Shown: one piece after another, positions 51,573-63,361 of the stretch
How positions within the stretch are numbered: position 1 is the first letter of the stretch
Layout: each line of letters begins with the position of its first letter
Origin: Campylorhamphus procurvoides
Taxonomy: Eukaryota > Chordata > Aves > Passeriformes > Dendrocolaptidae
Direction: 5' to 3'
Length of the DNA: 64,000 bases
NCBI GenBank assembly: GCA_013396655.1
Contig: WBMV01004699.1
Location: 248,471-312,470 of the forward strand
The notes under the pieces: generated by a model
The model's database searches: none
What the model saw: the letters and a program-made list of their open reading frames with translations, nothing else
What the model was told of the DNA's origin: nothing
Position numbers and translations under genes: made by a program

Positions 51573-54500
51573 TAGGTTACACTTTATATATTTAGAAGCA
51601 TGTCTTTCTAATGCTGGACAAACAGCAAGGATAAATCTGTTGCTGGTATCTTGTTGTCAAACTTGGAGCTGAGTCAAGTCAGATTTAACTCTGAAGGGCC
51701 ATCCACAGTCACGTGTCTGGTTTGTCCTTACTCCAGCATACAAAGATGTGGGTGCCAGTGGACCCTTAATATTTGGAGTTACATTGACATAATAAAAAGA
51801 ATAGTGTTCGGCATGGATGTGCTTATGTGCTTCCACTGTGTGACAGGAGGCAGCGGGGAAGGAGCATTCATGTGTCTAAAGGTCAGACTCTGGTACTTGC
51901 ACTTTCCTTGCTGTCACTCTGAAGCTGCATTTCCAACACAACTGTTGGTCAGTAAGGCTTCAGTTGGACTCAGGATGGCAGATGCTGGACTGATCAGTGG
52001 GTCTCAGATGGTTGCTCTGATACAGCTCGTGCTGAATGTGTGGCAGATGGAGAGCTGAGAGTATGGTGTATCCCCACTGCCAGACAACGTAGTTTGGAGG
52101 CACGCTATCTGTTCTTTTGTTGCTAATCCTGTGTGTCACATAAGTCATTAGCACCACTGTCTTTATCTTCTCATCTGAAAAATTGGACCTGGAATTACTT
52201 TGTTTTGGCTGGGGTTTTTTTGCACCTATGGTGTGGCGTTTGAAATCGCTCTTTTCTTTCTAAATTCATTTAACTTAAGATTTTCAAGATTAGATAATGG
52301 GTTGATATTCAAGGTTCTTGAGTAGAAACATTTTAAGTACATAGGAAGAGTCATAGTATTAGTCTATGATGGTAACTTCTGGACTACCCATGGAAGAGGA
52401 AAAAATTCCTTTGATTATTTTGAATTATTCCTTTGTTTATTAGCTTTTCTGACCAACAAAATAATACGATAAAATTTGTGAACTAATGTCAAAATTACTA
52501 CTAGGCAGACCACCATCTGTTAGTGCCAAGAGAATTTAATTCCTAGAATGTTTGCAGCAATTTCCTGCATTAGAAGGCAGTTTTAGGAAAATACTAAGTC
52601 ACTTAATTCCTTTTAGTGCAGTTCACTGGCTGAAAATGGGAAGTGGAGAGTCAGGGACCCAGCAACCCCTGCAGACAGTTTGCAGTTGCATGACTCCAGT
52701 ATCCTATTTTGGATACTAGAAAATTGCAAAGACCTTTATAATCATGTATAATAAAGTTCTGGCCTTCCCAAGATCATTTCTTACAATCGAGCTTTGTCAG
52801 TACAGAAAAAGATAACAGTGAGAAGGCTTAAATCTTTCTCAGCCTGATTTATTCAGTGTAAGGATTTGAGGGAGTGCTTAGTTAAAGTCTTCCTAAGTAC
52901 ATCTCTGTGTAATAACTTAAACATTTCCTTTGCCTTATTACAACCTAGGGTTATCAGGTACGCCAGTGGTGATTGTTTAATAGAGAGGATGACTAGGCTA
53001 TTTTGCAGTGCAAGTTTAGAAGACGGAGAAAAACACTTGGTACTAGAAGTGAAGCCCATAGTCCAAAAGTTTGTCTGTCTAAAATGAATACAGAGTGTCC
53101 TGAATGTGCACAGCTGCCAAAAATAAAATATGTTGGAGATGCCCATCACCTCCTGAGAAGACTGGTAAGGGAAGCTGAAACTGTTAGACTTGTTAAGGGC
53201 AGTGAAGAGGAAATTAATCTGTTTCTAAAAATGAAAGAGTATTTTGCTTTGCTCTCTCCTCCCATGCCCCTTTCTCTCTAACACTGCTCTCAGTAGTTGA
53301 TTTGGGGATGATCACTGTTAATTGGCTGGATTTTGAGGTGAGGAATCATTATTTAAATATGTAAACATGAAACAAAGGAATAGAAGTATCAGATGTACCA
53401 GTTTTACAGGGTCCTTTTGCATTACGATGCTACAGATGAAAATGCCAAAGTCCAAGTTTAAATTTATCATAACATCCAAGCAAGCTGTCTATGAGGAGAA
53501 CTGAAACTATTTTTCTAAAATAAAAACACAGCAGGACACAGAGACTAGAAGAGGGGGAAGCAAGCAAGGATCTCAAGGTTTGTTTTGTTGGAGAGAAAAG
53601 AGCTCGTGTCACTGAATGGGACTGCACTTCTGTACAGAGAAAGGCTTTCCCAGTGTGTATCAGCTTTAGTACACGAAATCCCGCTGAGGTATAGATGCCT
53701 CAGAGAGTACAAGCCTGTTCTCTTTAATAGTCAGCTTTTTTTATTGTTCCTTTTCCTGTAGTATATACCAACATTAACATTTTAACTGCACAAAAGAAGC
53801 AGAGTTGTAGATGTACTTTAGATAATCTGTTATTCTTTGGCATTCAGAGAGAGCAGGAGCCCAATACAACAAGAAACAGTATCCTCCAAAGGTCCTTGCT
53901 TTAACCATCAGCCCCTCTTGCGCAGTTAGCTCAGTGTAGGCAAAGCCACTTTGAAGCCAAATCCATTTGTAGAGAGCTAGTTACAGTATTAGGGCTGAAG
54001 TTAGTTCTGATAGAAAAGCAGAGGGACTTGTCTCAGAGTGGAGGGTGTTGTATGTTGTGCTATACCAGCTAGCTGATGCTATGAAACAAGTCTTGCAAGC
54101 TGGAAAATCAGCTGATCTTCACAAAACTTTTCAATCTTTTAATTGCTCACAAGAATGCATTGGGACTGGCATCCTTTCTGGTACAGAGAAGAATTTAGTT
54201 CCAGTGTTGTAGTTCCCAGGTAGATGTTACACAAGGTGGGGACAGGCTGAAGTGCGGCTTAGAGCAAATTGGTTCTTGCAGATGTCTCACATCCAGGGAG
54301 GGCTTATCTGACTGCCTCACAGATAACCTTTAGAATGCAGTCATAGAGGGAATGCTAGGAAACACAGCACACCAACTGTGGCAAGGAGATTCATACAGAA
54401 GAAGACAATCAAGGAAAGGATGTGATGTGTGAGTCAAACTTATGGGACTGCGAGACAGCGGTCTGAGTCCATGTGTTAGTACATTTGCTTGTAGCACATT

Positions 54501-55539
54501 TGGGATTCTCCCATCGCTTCTGTTTTTTACAGCATAATTAATAAGGTAAATAGTATGTAAAGGAGTGAATACTTCAGTTCTAGTGCAATTCATAATAGTG
54601 TCAACACAAGAAGTTGAAAAAAAGAGTGAATCGAGCAGCAAAGTGACTGATGGGCCTTGTTCAGCAGAGATTTGCACAGTACACAAGGTGTTTGGGTTAG
54701 GATTAGGTGCCCTTTTTAATAAATGTTCTGGCTTAACATCACTCTCAGAGCCTCTTCTATTCTTTCACAAAGCTCCCAGGGAGAGGTGGGGGCCTGAATG
54801 TGTTTTAGTGTGCCTCACACTGCTCTGAAGCTGTGCGAGTTGGCAACGTGCTTGTGGTGGGCTGAGGCTTTACTGTCTGTCTGGGTCAGATAATGCCATC
54901 AGTAATGAAGACCAGCAGCAGATGCCTAATGACAGGCTAACTATTAGGGGACCCCTGTTGGCCTTAAGTCCTGGTCATTGGGTCTGTGCCAAAGTCCATG
55001 TCAACTGTTGATGACTCTGCTGCTGTGCAGAAAATCCGTCATATGGAGAGAGGCATTGTAGATCTTCATAAGCATCCCTCTAGTGCTCCTGTGCTTTCCA
55101 GAAGTGGGTGCAAAGATAAAATGCTCTTCCTGTCATGTATGTTTGATAGTTTTGACCAAAATGCACATGTATCATGTGGCAAGTTCTAAACTGAGAAGAA
55201 TTCTGGGACCATTACACTAAGCACTAATGGATGCTGAAGAAGAAGTTCCAGATGAGCATCAGCATGAAGGAGTCATTTTCCACTGCTGTACTCTGGCACT
55301 GTAAATTCCTAGCTGCAGTGTGCAGCTATGTATGTGTGTGCGCATGATTCCCAAAATTACCTGCTGAGAGTTCATCCTGTATGGAATGAACAGGGTGGCC
55401 AGTGGTACAGCTGAGGATGCTTGTAAGTAACACTCAGCAGCTGGCCCTGATGTCACTGGGGTTTCATTACAGCAAACCTGGAAGAATCATGTGCTTGTGC
55501 TGGAAAGAGGGAGCGAGAACTCGCCAAGAGTGTGTTCCC

Positions 55540-55930
55540 TGCGTTTCCTTGGCAGCAGAGAAACAAGACTTGGGGAGGGGGATGGCGGGGGGGCACCACA
55601 CAGCACCGCACAGCCATTCACTGAGTGCATCTGTAACCAAACCCATCCGTCTCTGCTGGCGGGTGGCTGACTGGAGTGCTATTATTAGCAGGCAGGTGAT
55701 GTCATGGAGCGTGTCATGAGGCCAGCCAGGGAATCCCCACTGGTGATGGGGAGGGCTGGGGAGGGTGGATGGGCTTGGGACAGGCAGAGGTGCCCCCCTG
55801 TCTGCATTTGTGCTTGCCCGGGGGGCCCTGCAGTAGCCACCGGCCCCCAGCCCGGCCTAACTGGGGCACTGGGTTCATGCTCTGTAAATTATCTACCCAG
55901 CGTGGTGTCTGGCTGTTCGCTCTGAAGTAT
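55540..55930. promoter_or_regulatory. GC-rich intronic block, possible regulatory element
   Basis: This stretch is far richer in G and C than the intron around it. It carries several CpGs, the CRE-like word tgatgtcat (55698-55706) and G-quadruplex motifs at 55572-55593 and 55748-55778. A regulatory role, for example an intronic enhancer, is only an inference from composition and motifs. Confidence 0.35.
55748..55778 (+). other. G-quadruplex motif
   Basis: G runs at 55748-55751, 55753-55755, 55758-55761, 55763-55765, 55771-55773 and 55776-55778 have loops of 1, 2, 1, 5 and 2 bases on the sense strand. It is the strongest such motif that I saw in the window. Confidence 0.65.
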
Positions 55931-58900
55931 GTGAATGTACTTAACCTTCAGTAACCTTTCCATTGTTTACTTTAGAGTATACATTTGTAGCTTCTGGCAA
56001 AAGGTAGGGATATCCTAGAGAGCATGTCAGGCTTCATATTAATGGTGTTTCAAGAGGCTGCATTCTTCTTTTCTTTCTTTTTTTCTTTTTTTTCCTGAAG
56101 GGAAAAAATTCCTGGCAAGAGAAAGATTTTATATCTTTTTTTAGCTGCATATTTCTTTTCTGATAAATAAGGGTATTCCTGAAAGCAGTTCTTGATGCCT
56201 TGCAGGCTTTGCAAGGAAAAAGCCATGCCAGTATTATAATTCCATGCTGCAGAGAATAACATGTGACATTGAGTGAATTGTGGAAGAGTTTGTAGGACCT
56301 CACCTTCTCAATGACCAAAATGTCAATTGTGTTTAATTTTTCACGTATTTTCTATTGTTGAAAGCATATTCTTACCAATCCGTTATGATACGTGAGAGAC
56401 AAATGTTTCTTAGATGTGGATGTGAGATGAGGAATTCAGTAGTTATGTACACATAGGTTTTTTCCTGGACCAACCTCAAGACAGCTGCAGAATCATGTAA
56501 ACAGAGATTACCTTTCCTAAAAGAACATTGTTGTTTGTCTTCCTTCTTAGTTCTTTGCTTAATACTGAGGCTTATGAAGCACTTTAAAAGATACAGTTTC
56601 TATTTCAGAATGTCCACAATCAAAATTAAACATCTAGCATAATAAAAGCTGTGCAAAGATAGATGTAAAAATTACAGAGTGCAGCTTAGCAAATGTAAAA
56701 TTTATGGTGAAATATGAAATACAGGCTCTTCTTGGTAGATGGTGCCCTAATCCAGAGGCTGAAACACTTGCAGTCTCAGTTCTATAGAAGTGTCCCTGAG
56801 TCAGTGGAGATCAAGGGCAAAATGTATTAACAAAGAGGGCCAGAAACCTTGCACTTCTCATGACAGCATTTGCCTTCTATACTTCCACTTCTTTATAACC
56901 AGTCATTTAGAAAGACTGAGGAAAAATAATCAACCCTATAACTACCACTCAGAAGATAGAAATTTGACATGTAGCTTTTCAGTTGGATTTTTTGCTTTTA
57001 AACCTTCCTTTATATAAGATTTAATAAAACACATTATTCAGAATAAGGTTTCTGTTTTCCAGCAGCCCATAAATATCAAAAAGATCTTTTCCTTCTTTTC
57101 TTTAGGTTTACTTGGGATATGAATTAAGCTCTTGCTCAAGTTGAGTAGGGAAGAACTTAATTTCTGCTTAATAGCCCACCATAAGAGAAATATGCTGGGT
57201 TAGGCAATATGAGAACTTAAACTAAGTACATGGGTACACTAAGGTGTTTACTTAAATGTTTCTATTATAGCAAGATGGTATGTGACAATGTGTGGCTTAA
57301 CTCAGAAATGCTTTTAAGTTTTTCGGAAGAATCTAGAATTGTGTTTAAAGCCTAAGGGCAAGAGAATGATCCTGACTCATTCACGGGTCAGATAAACAAA
57401 GGGCTCATTTTTCTGTGAATATGATGAGGGTTTTTTATTATCACAGGGATTTGTTTTATTATAGCACTAAAGCCTTCAATTAACTGATTAACTGTTGCAC
57501 TAATTGTTTCAAATGTTCATGTTACTGAATTAAGAGAGCTTTTCTTAAACTTTTTTTTTTGAACCTCATTACTATCTGAGCATAATCCAAACATGCCTCA
57601 GAAAGCTGAGGACAAGAACAATGTGGTCTTACACAATGTGGATTTTACATATGTACTTGCTACTGAGACTGATTTTCAGATAGAGGAACATGTGTTACAG
57701 ATATAAATGAAACACATATAAAAAAGGTGTTCTTCAGTTAAAAACAAGCTCTGCCTGTCAAGATGATGAGTGTTCTAGGATTCTGAGTCAATTATAAACT
57801 ACTCTCTCTTTCACATACAGAAGAAAAGCCCATACTGCTTTTTGCAATTTTCCCTCTAACAGTAATTTATAAAGTTTTGTTAATTGGTTGTGGAATGTAG
57901 ATAGTCAGGCTTACATATAAAATGCTTACATGACAGTTCATAAAAACGAAGGACCTCTCAAGCCAAATCCATGTCTTTCTGAGTGTGTTAGATTTGGGAA
58001 CTATTTCTGTTGGTAATTTTTTTTCCCAAATGCATCTAAAGACTTGTATGTTACAAGTTCTCCTTGTGCAGAATTTGTGCTGCGAGGCCAGTCAGATTCA
58101 AGGCTTAGATGTTGTTATTAATCTGCACTTACTCCTTTCTGAATCATAAAACTACCACCTCAGATTTTTAGGGTTGGGAGCTGTTTCTCCTCAATAGTCA
58201 TATCAAAATAGTATCTTCAGTGTCTACTGTAAAATACTGGATGTATTTTGTCATTAGCTTATATGGTGTATTCATTTAATGCCCTTACTGCTGCTCAGTC
58301 TCATTGGAATACAAAAGTAAATACCTTTCTTCGCTTGTCATTTTAAGAATATGAAGCTATTTACAGTGGTTAAAGAGGTCACTAGTGCAGATACTCTATT
58401 GCTTTCTGAGATCTCAACATGTAAGTTTTTGCAGATGAAATAGATGCTTTGCAGAATTGACCTGGTCTTGTTACATATGCTTTGCAATTATTGACCTTAA
58501 CTACATTTTGTTAAGGTGTTCATTGCTATTTTTACAATTATTTGAGGAGTGTTAGCTATCCTGTTCAAATTCTACTTTCATCGAGCGTTTTATTCTGAAC
58601 CCAGATTGCCATTTGCATTTCTTTAATACAAACTTTGCCATGCTATCTCAAAGATGGCATAGGGTTGCAGTGTGCCATTAATCACTGGCTGCCTTTCACC
58701 ATGGAAATGTCTGCTTTTTAGTGCTAAATGAAATTGTCAATTTATATTAATACAGTAGTTTAAATTTGTGATGAAAAGGTTCTGGCTGAAATTTGCCTTA
58801 TAAACGTGCGTTGTGATAGTGATTATATGAAGAAGCCATGTCAAAGAACAACCTTCATTTACTGTTCATTTACTGTTGTAAACTATAGACAATTAACTTT

Positions 58901-59181
58901 GTATCTCTGACCTCTGATTTAAATGATCCTTCATCTAGATGATTTCTATTCATGTTGCTTCAGGCAGCAGATTAAATTCAAGGTTCTAGGAAAGATGATG
59001 GCTATCACTGCACAGCATAACCTGATCTCAGAGGATTTGGAGGCATTTATAAAGTACTGAGATAGAATAAAGTATACACAGGCTTCTGGAGGAAGGAACC
59101 AGTTTCTTTCTTTGATGATTATTATTTCCACAGGAATTTGGCTGCTACCTTTTAATATTTCCTTTTTCTTTAATTTCCCAG

Positions 59182-59320
59182 CTAATTCTGGTTCCTTGCA
59201 AGGCCCACAGACTCCACAGTCCACTGGTAGTAATTCCATGACAGAAGTGCCAGGCGATTTGAAGCCCCCAACACCAGCATCCACACCTCATGGACAGATG
59301 ACACCTATGCAGGGTGGCAG
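59182..59320 (+). CDS. ARID1B: ARID1B exon w8 (Pro/Thr/Ser-rich linker after the ARID)
   Basis: The acceptor is taatttcccag before 59182 and the donor is CAG|gtatga after 59320. Two bases complete Ala, followed by [20 protein letters not shown] and [20 protein letters not shown], ending PMQGGR with the Arg codon split two-plus-one. The repeated TP motifs (QTPQ, PPTPAS, STPH, MTPM) mark a disordered, probably phosphorylated linker. The donor is weak after GT (gtatga), and read-through stays open for 17 more codons to TAG at 59373-59375. Confidence 0.95.
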
Positions 59321-60358
59321 GTATGAAAAGGACTTTGCTTCATCTTCTGTTGGCTCTAATTCTACAGCAGTTTAGTCCAGTATTTCCCGTCTGCTTAGGC
59401 TCTCCTCTGATCCTTTGGTGAACCAGTCAGAGCCTGAAAAGTGGCAGAAAGTTATTTATTTTTGGAGGAGAGAGAGGGAAAAGGAGGAAGGAGTAGGAGA
59501 TGCATTAGTTTTCTAAACACCAGGTAAGGATCGGACAAGCACCAGTGCAAAGGGGTGCATGTGAATGTCAGTAGCGTGGAGGAAGGTGGAATCCAACAGC
59601 ACCAACTTAGAACCACAACCTTCCTTTCCTTGCTTATCCTGTACTCTGGTATACAGGTCCAGACAGGCTCAGGAAGGAGAAATGTGTGGGTTTAAGGTGT
59701 TACTGAAATTCAAATTACGAAAAGCGTATACAGTATGAGATGGCAGAGGATTCAACTGGATGAACTGAGAGATAGTTTTTAGTTCTATGTCCTGTAAGTC
59801 ATACAGACCAACTCAGTCTGAAGCCTTCTCATCATTGGTTAAGGATCCTTAGTCTACCAAAGTCCAGAAAAAAAGTTCTTTTTGACTTCAGCATAAAGGA
59901 ACATAGCTGAGCTCTGAACTATGTATGGAGCACTCCAAACTTAATGTACTTAGGTTCTTTTTTCCTCCATCTGTAATACCGCAGAAAGGATAGCAAGAAC
60001 TTTTTTTAATCATCTTCAATTCAGACTGAGTTTTCTTTCACTATGTAAAAACCAGCAAAACAACTTAGTGAAATTTCAGAAAGGTTTAGACTTTTATCTG
60101 AGTAATAGGAATGCACAAACAATGAAAATAGATGAAAAATCCTGATCTCTAAGGTAAGTAGACAAAGAAGCCAGGGGGAGAAGTGACTAGATTCTTTTTA
60201 ATGATTGTCTGTTACGAAAATCTCTTGATCTTCCTTGGATGTATCCTGCACTCATCACTGCTGCAGCATCATGGGCTTTTTGTATTGCAGTCCAGTCTGT
60301 TTTCACAATTCTTACAAATACAGGTTGATGTTAATGCCTTCTTTTTCTCATCTGCTAG
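59321..60358 (+). other. ARID1B: Intron w8
   Basis: A 1038-base intron with a purine-rich stretch near 59464-59500 and a pyrimidine tract (ttctttttctcatctgctag) at its end. No other feature was seen. Confidence 0.92.
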
Positions 60359-60531
60359 AAACAGCGCAGTTAGTGTGCATGATCCCTTTTCTGATGTAAG
60401 TGATTCAGCATTCCCAAAGCGAAACTCCATGACGCCAAATGCACCATACCAGCAGGGAATAAACATGCCAGATATGATGGGAAGGATGCCATATGAGCCG
60501 AATAAAGATCCTTTCGGTGGAATGAGAAAAG
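60359..60531 (+). CDS. ARID1B: ARID1B exon w9
   Basis: The acceptor is ctcatctgctag before 60359 and the donor is AAAG|gtattt after 60531. The first base completes Arg, then [40 protein letters not shown] and [17 protein letters not shown]. The block [20 protein letters not shown] is a well-conserved ARID1-type motif. The last base opens a Val codon finished at 62118. The sequence is acidic and Met/Pro-rich, with no fold expected. Confidence 0.96.
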
Positions 60532-60839
60532 GTATTTTCTTTGTGGGAGCTTAAGTGTTCTTCTCTGCATCTACGTAATCATGATGTTCTAGTTGGAATG
60601 AGCTTTTTCACTTTGCTGATTTTAGTGTTGGTATCCTTATAGCAAAAAGAGAAGTGCAGTGTAATTGTGTTTCACTCTGGACTGGTCATGTTTTCCCCAC
60701 TCAGAGTCACAGTATCCTGAAAATGCTTGTAGGAATACATTTCAGGAAACGGCATAAATTCATAGGGTTAGGTTTTGTATTTCTTGAAGTTGGTTAGCCA
60801 CTCTGCAAATCAGATCCTGGACTTCACTGTTAGAATGCG

Positions 60840-60965
60840 AAGTGGTAAAGCAACATGCCTGGTTGTAGTAGGACAGATCTGGGCATTCGCTGTGTGGAAC
60901 TGAGCAAGTGTCCTCATACTCTCTGTCTCAGTTTACATATTTTTCAGAATAGCAAAGCTAATTTT
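60840..60965 (+). repeat. MIR-type SINE relic
   Basis: In order there are a tRNA-like head (agtggtaaagcaacatgcct), a B-box-like gatctgggcattcgc, then gctgtgtggaactgagcaag and ctctctgtctcagttt. This is the layout of MIR elements, with an internal shortening after the gagcaag word. The call is from remembered consensus. Confidence 0.55.
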
Positions 60966-61149
60966 TTTCTCACTTGGACAGCCCCTGACATAAGGTGATA
61001 GACACACTCAATGTTTGTTTATTTTTAGAAAGCAAAATTTAAAATTAATATCAAGAATTACTCTGGTCCTTTTGGGCACAACCTACCAATGGTTTTTTGG
61101 ATATTGTAAAATATGCTTAAAATGAATCAATCTTTCATGCCTTGTATAT

Positions 61150-61310
61150 GGGAAAGTGGGAGGAAAGAACACAATCAGGGCCCATAATGGCTGCAAAGAG
61201 AAGAGCAGGTGGAAGAGATGAAGTGTAAACTGAAAGGGAAAAAAAGGGAGGAATGGGAAGAAGAGGCCCCAGAAATTAGGGAAAGAGAGATGTGATGAAA
61301 TGGGGAGATG
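61150..61310 (+). repeat. Purine-rich tract
   Basis: About 160 bases dominated by A and G on the sense strand (for example aaaaaaagggaggaatggga and agaagaggccccag). It is low complexity. Long purine tracts can act as splicing enhancers or form triplexes, but nothing here proves either. Confidence 0.6.
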
Positions 61311-62117
61311 TTTTCACAGAGGTAGTTAATCTGGAGTGATTTTTTTAAAGTCATCCCTTTAAATCATTTTGCCTGGACTGTGGACACCAACATACAACAC
61401 AGCAGAAGGATGGAAAAACTCTTTCTTAGTTTCACTTCAGATGTGGGATTAAGTGTGTGTATTGCACTTTGTCATACGTTTCATTTTATCCTGTCAAAAC
61501 AGAAATATCTCTGTTCAGTATCTACTACAAGGGACTAAAGGCTAGAGTCTCTTCTACTCACTTGGTGATTTATATCCAATAATAGTCAATGAGCCTTTTC
61601 TGGGGCCCATAGACTATGCTCATCCTGCTTGAGAAGCTACAATAGGGTACAGTATCCTTTCCATAACAAAATCATTGTGTATGTGTGTATGAGGGTTTTA
61701 TGGGGGGAAATAAATGCCTGATTCTGACAGCTTTGTAATTCAAACTGGATTTGCTTTCATCTGTTTTGTGAGGCTTATGTTTACATTCATATTTAGCATT
61801 GTTTGGGGTGAAAAGAACAAGAGCAAGTTCATCTTCAGCTGTGAAGACTAGAGGGAAGAAGCTGCCTGGTGCCTGATCAGCTCAGTTTTGTAGGATGAGA
61901 TTTCTCTACTCACTTGCAGCTCCTTAATATTATATCCATCATCTTGGTAGTGGTGCTGCTTCATGTGTTCTCGTCAGACCCCGGAGAGCTTGTCAGATAC
62001 CAGCTAATTCTCCCTGGCAGTGTTAGGGATTTGAACATTCTTTTAAAGTACTTTGTTTAATAGAAAGAGATCTTCAAACACACAGAATAATAAATTGAAT
62101 TTCCCTTACTGTTGCAG

Positions 62118-62268
62118 TGCCTGGAAGCAATGAGCCTTTCATGACCCCTGGACAAATGCCTAACAGTGGAATACAAGATATGTATAACCAGAGTCCATCT
62201 GGAGCAATGTCCAACATGAGCATGAGCCAGCGACAGCAGTTCTCTTATGGAAGTGGCTATGACAGGAG
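62118..62268 (+). CDS. ARID1B: ARID1B exon w10
   Basis: The acceptor is ttactgttgcag before 62118 and the donor is AGGAG|gtgagt after 62268. Two bases complete Val, followed by [40 protein letters not shown] and FSYGSGYDR, and an Arg codon left two-thirds done. The donor is close to the U1 consensus. The Arg codon can be finished by exon w11 here. In the canonical human protein I remember, the next residues are HEPYGQQ, which would come from an exon beyond the window. The following exon may therefore be optional. Confidence 0.96.
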
Positions 62269-63244
62269 GTGAGTCAATCTTCAGGAAAAAGCAAAGCCCA
62301 TTAGTGAAAATGATCCTCTTTCTCCCCTTCTCATTTTCCCATTGCACCTTGCAGAGAACACAGCAGCCTACATTTCCTACAGCATCTTATTAAATCACTG
62401 GGAGTCAAACCACTGGTAATGACTGAGTCTAGCTGTTCACAGAAACTAATCAAGAGGAATTGTCACACCTTAGAAGTCACTCAAGTTGCAGCAGATCAGC
62501 TCGTGGGTGTCTTTGACTGCTGCCTTAAGCTGGCAACTGGGCTGGGCTATGATGACATAAAGTAGTTCATGAGTTCATCTTCTGGCCATGTTTTCACCTA
62601 AATGGTTGCCAATTGGCTTTTGCTAAAAAGCAAAATGCGCAGTTTAAATGTATGTGATTTGTAGTCTGTTAGTGAATTGCTTTGGAGAGTCTGGAGTCTC
62701 TGAGCTGTAGGGGCATCAGTCTTGCATCCATCAGGTTCATCAGGACCCTCATCAGTTTATCTTTCAGTGAAGTACACAAAATAAATTTGGTCCCCTTTCA
62801 TTTATTTGGGGAAAGGCTTTGGGGGAAAAAAGTGAGAAAATCATTGATGTTTAAGCATTGGTATAGCAAGCAGAATGGTTTAGGAATGTTTGGATTGTAT
62901 TAATTATTCTAGTAGGTTTTGCAGCTTTGGCTGTATTTCTGCTTTTTCTTTCATTAGGCTGTGTACTTTAGCTTCACTTTTTGTTTCCTGGTGGTTGACA
63001 CAGTGGTGCAGTGTGGGCAGAGTAGTTTTTCAGTCAGAAGTTTTAAGTAGTATATGTGTAGAGAAATACAATCATGTTGTTCAACAGGTCACATTGCTGG
63101 GAAGACACTGAGAGTAAGGGTTCCAGTGTAAGGTGATAGGTCAAGAGAATGTTTTCTTTAAGGGGAGTGATTTGTTTTATTTTGTTGACAACTTTGTAAA
63201 ATAAGTGTGTTTTATAGAATGAGGTCTCCTTTGTCATTTTTTAG
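62269..63244 (+). other. ARID1B: Intron w10
   Basis: A 976-base intron from gtgagt to ctcctttgtcattttttag. It is AT-rich with no other feature seen. Confidence 0.92.
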
Positions 63245-63361
63245 ATCGGATCATGGGCTGGGTCCTGAAGGCAGTATGGCACCACCTGGTCAAAGCAACA
63301 TGGTGCCTTCAAACAGTGACCCAAGCATGTACTCTCCTAATTGTTACCCTGGCCGGCAAAG
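63245..63361 (+). CDS. ARID1B: ARID1B exon w11, probable cassette exon
   Basis: The acceptor is ttgtcattttttag before 63245 and the donor is AAAG|gtgaac after 63361. One base completes Arg, then SDHGLGPEGSMAPPGQSNMV and PSNSDPSMYSPNCYPGRQ, ending two bases into another Arg codon. It is 117 bases long, with phase 2 on both sides, so inclusion adds 39 residues without a frame change. The words DHG.GPEG.M and MYSP..YP match a segment of ARID1A that follows the same YDRR block, so the exon is ancestral to the ARID1 family. I do not remember it in the canonical human ARID1B protein. The donor is weak past GT. Confidence 0.85.

Larger units (their letters stand above)
60532..62117 (+). other. ARID1B: Intron w9
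   Basis: A 1.6-kb intron ending in cccttactgttgcag. It holds a MIR-type SINE relic at 60840-60965 and a purine-rich tract at about 61150-61310. Confidence 0.92.

Noticed and set aside
51651..52058. 135-codon + strand open frame in intron w7
   Set aside because: The translation looks random (Cys, Trp and Met scattered), with no splice context and no family resemblance.
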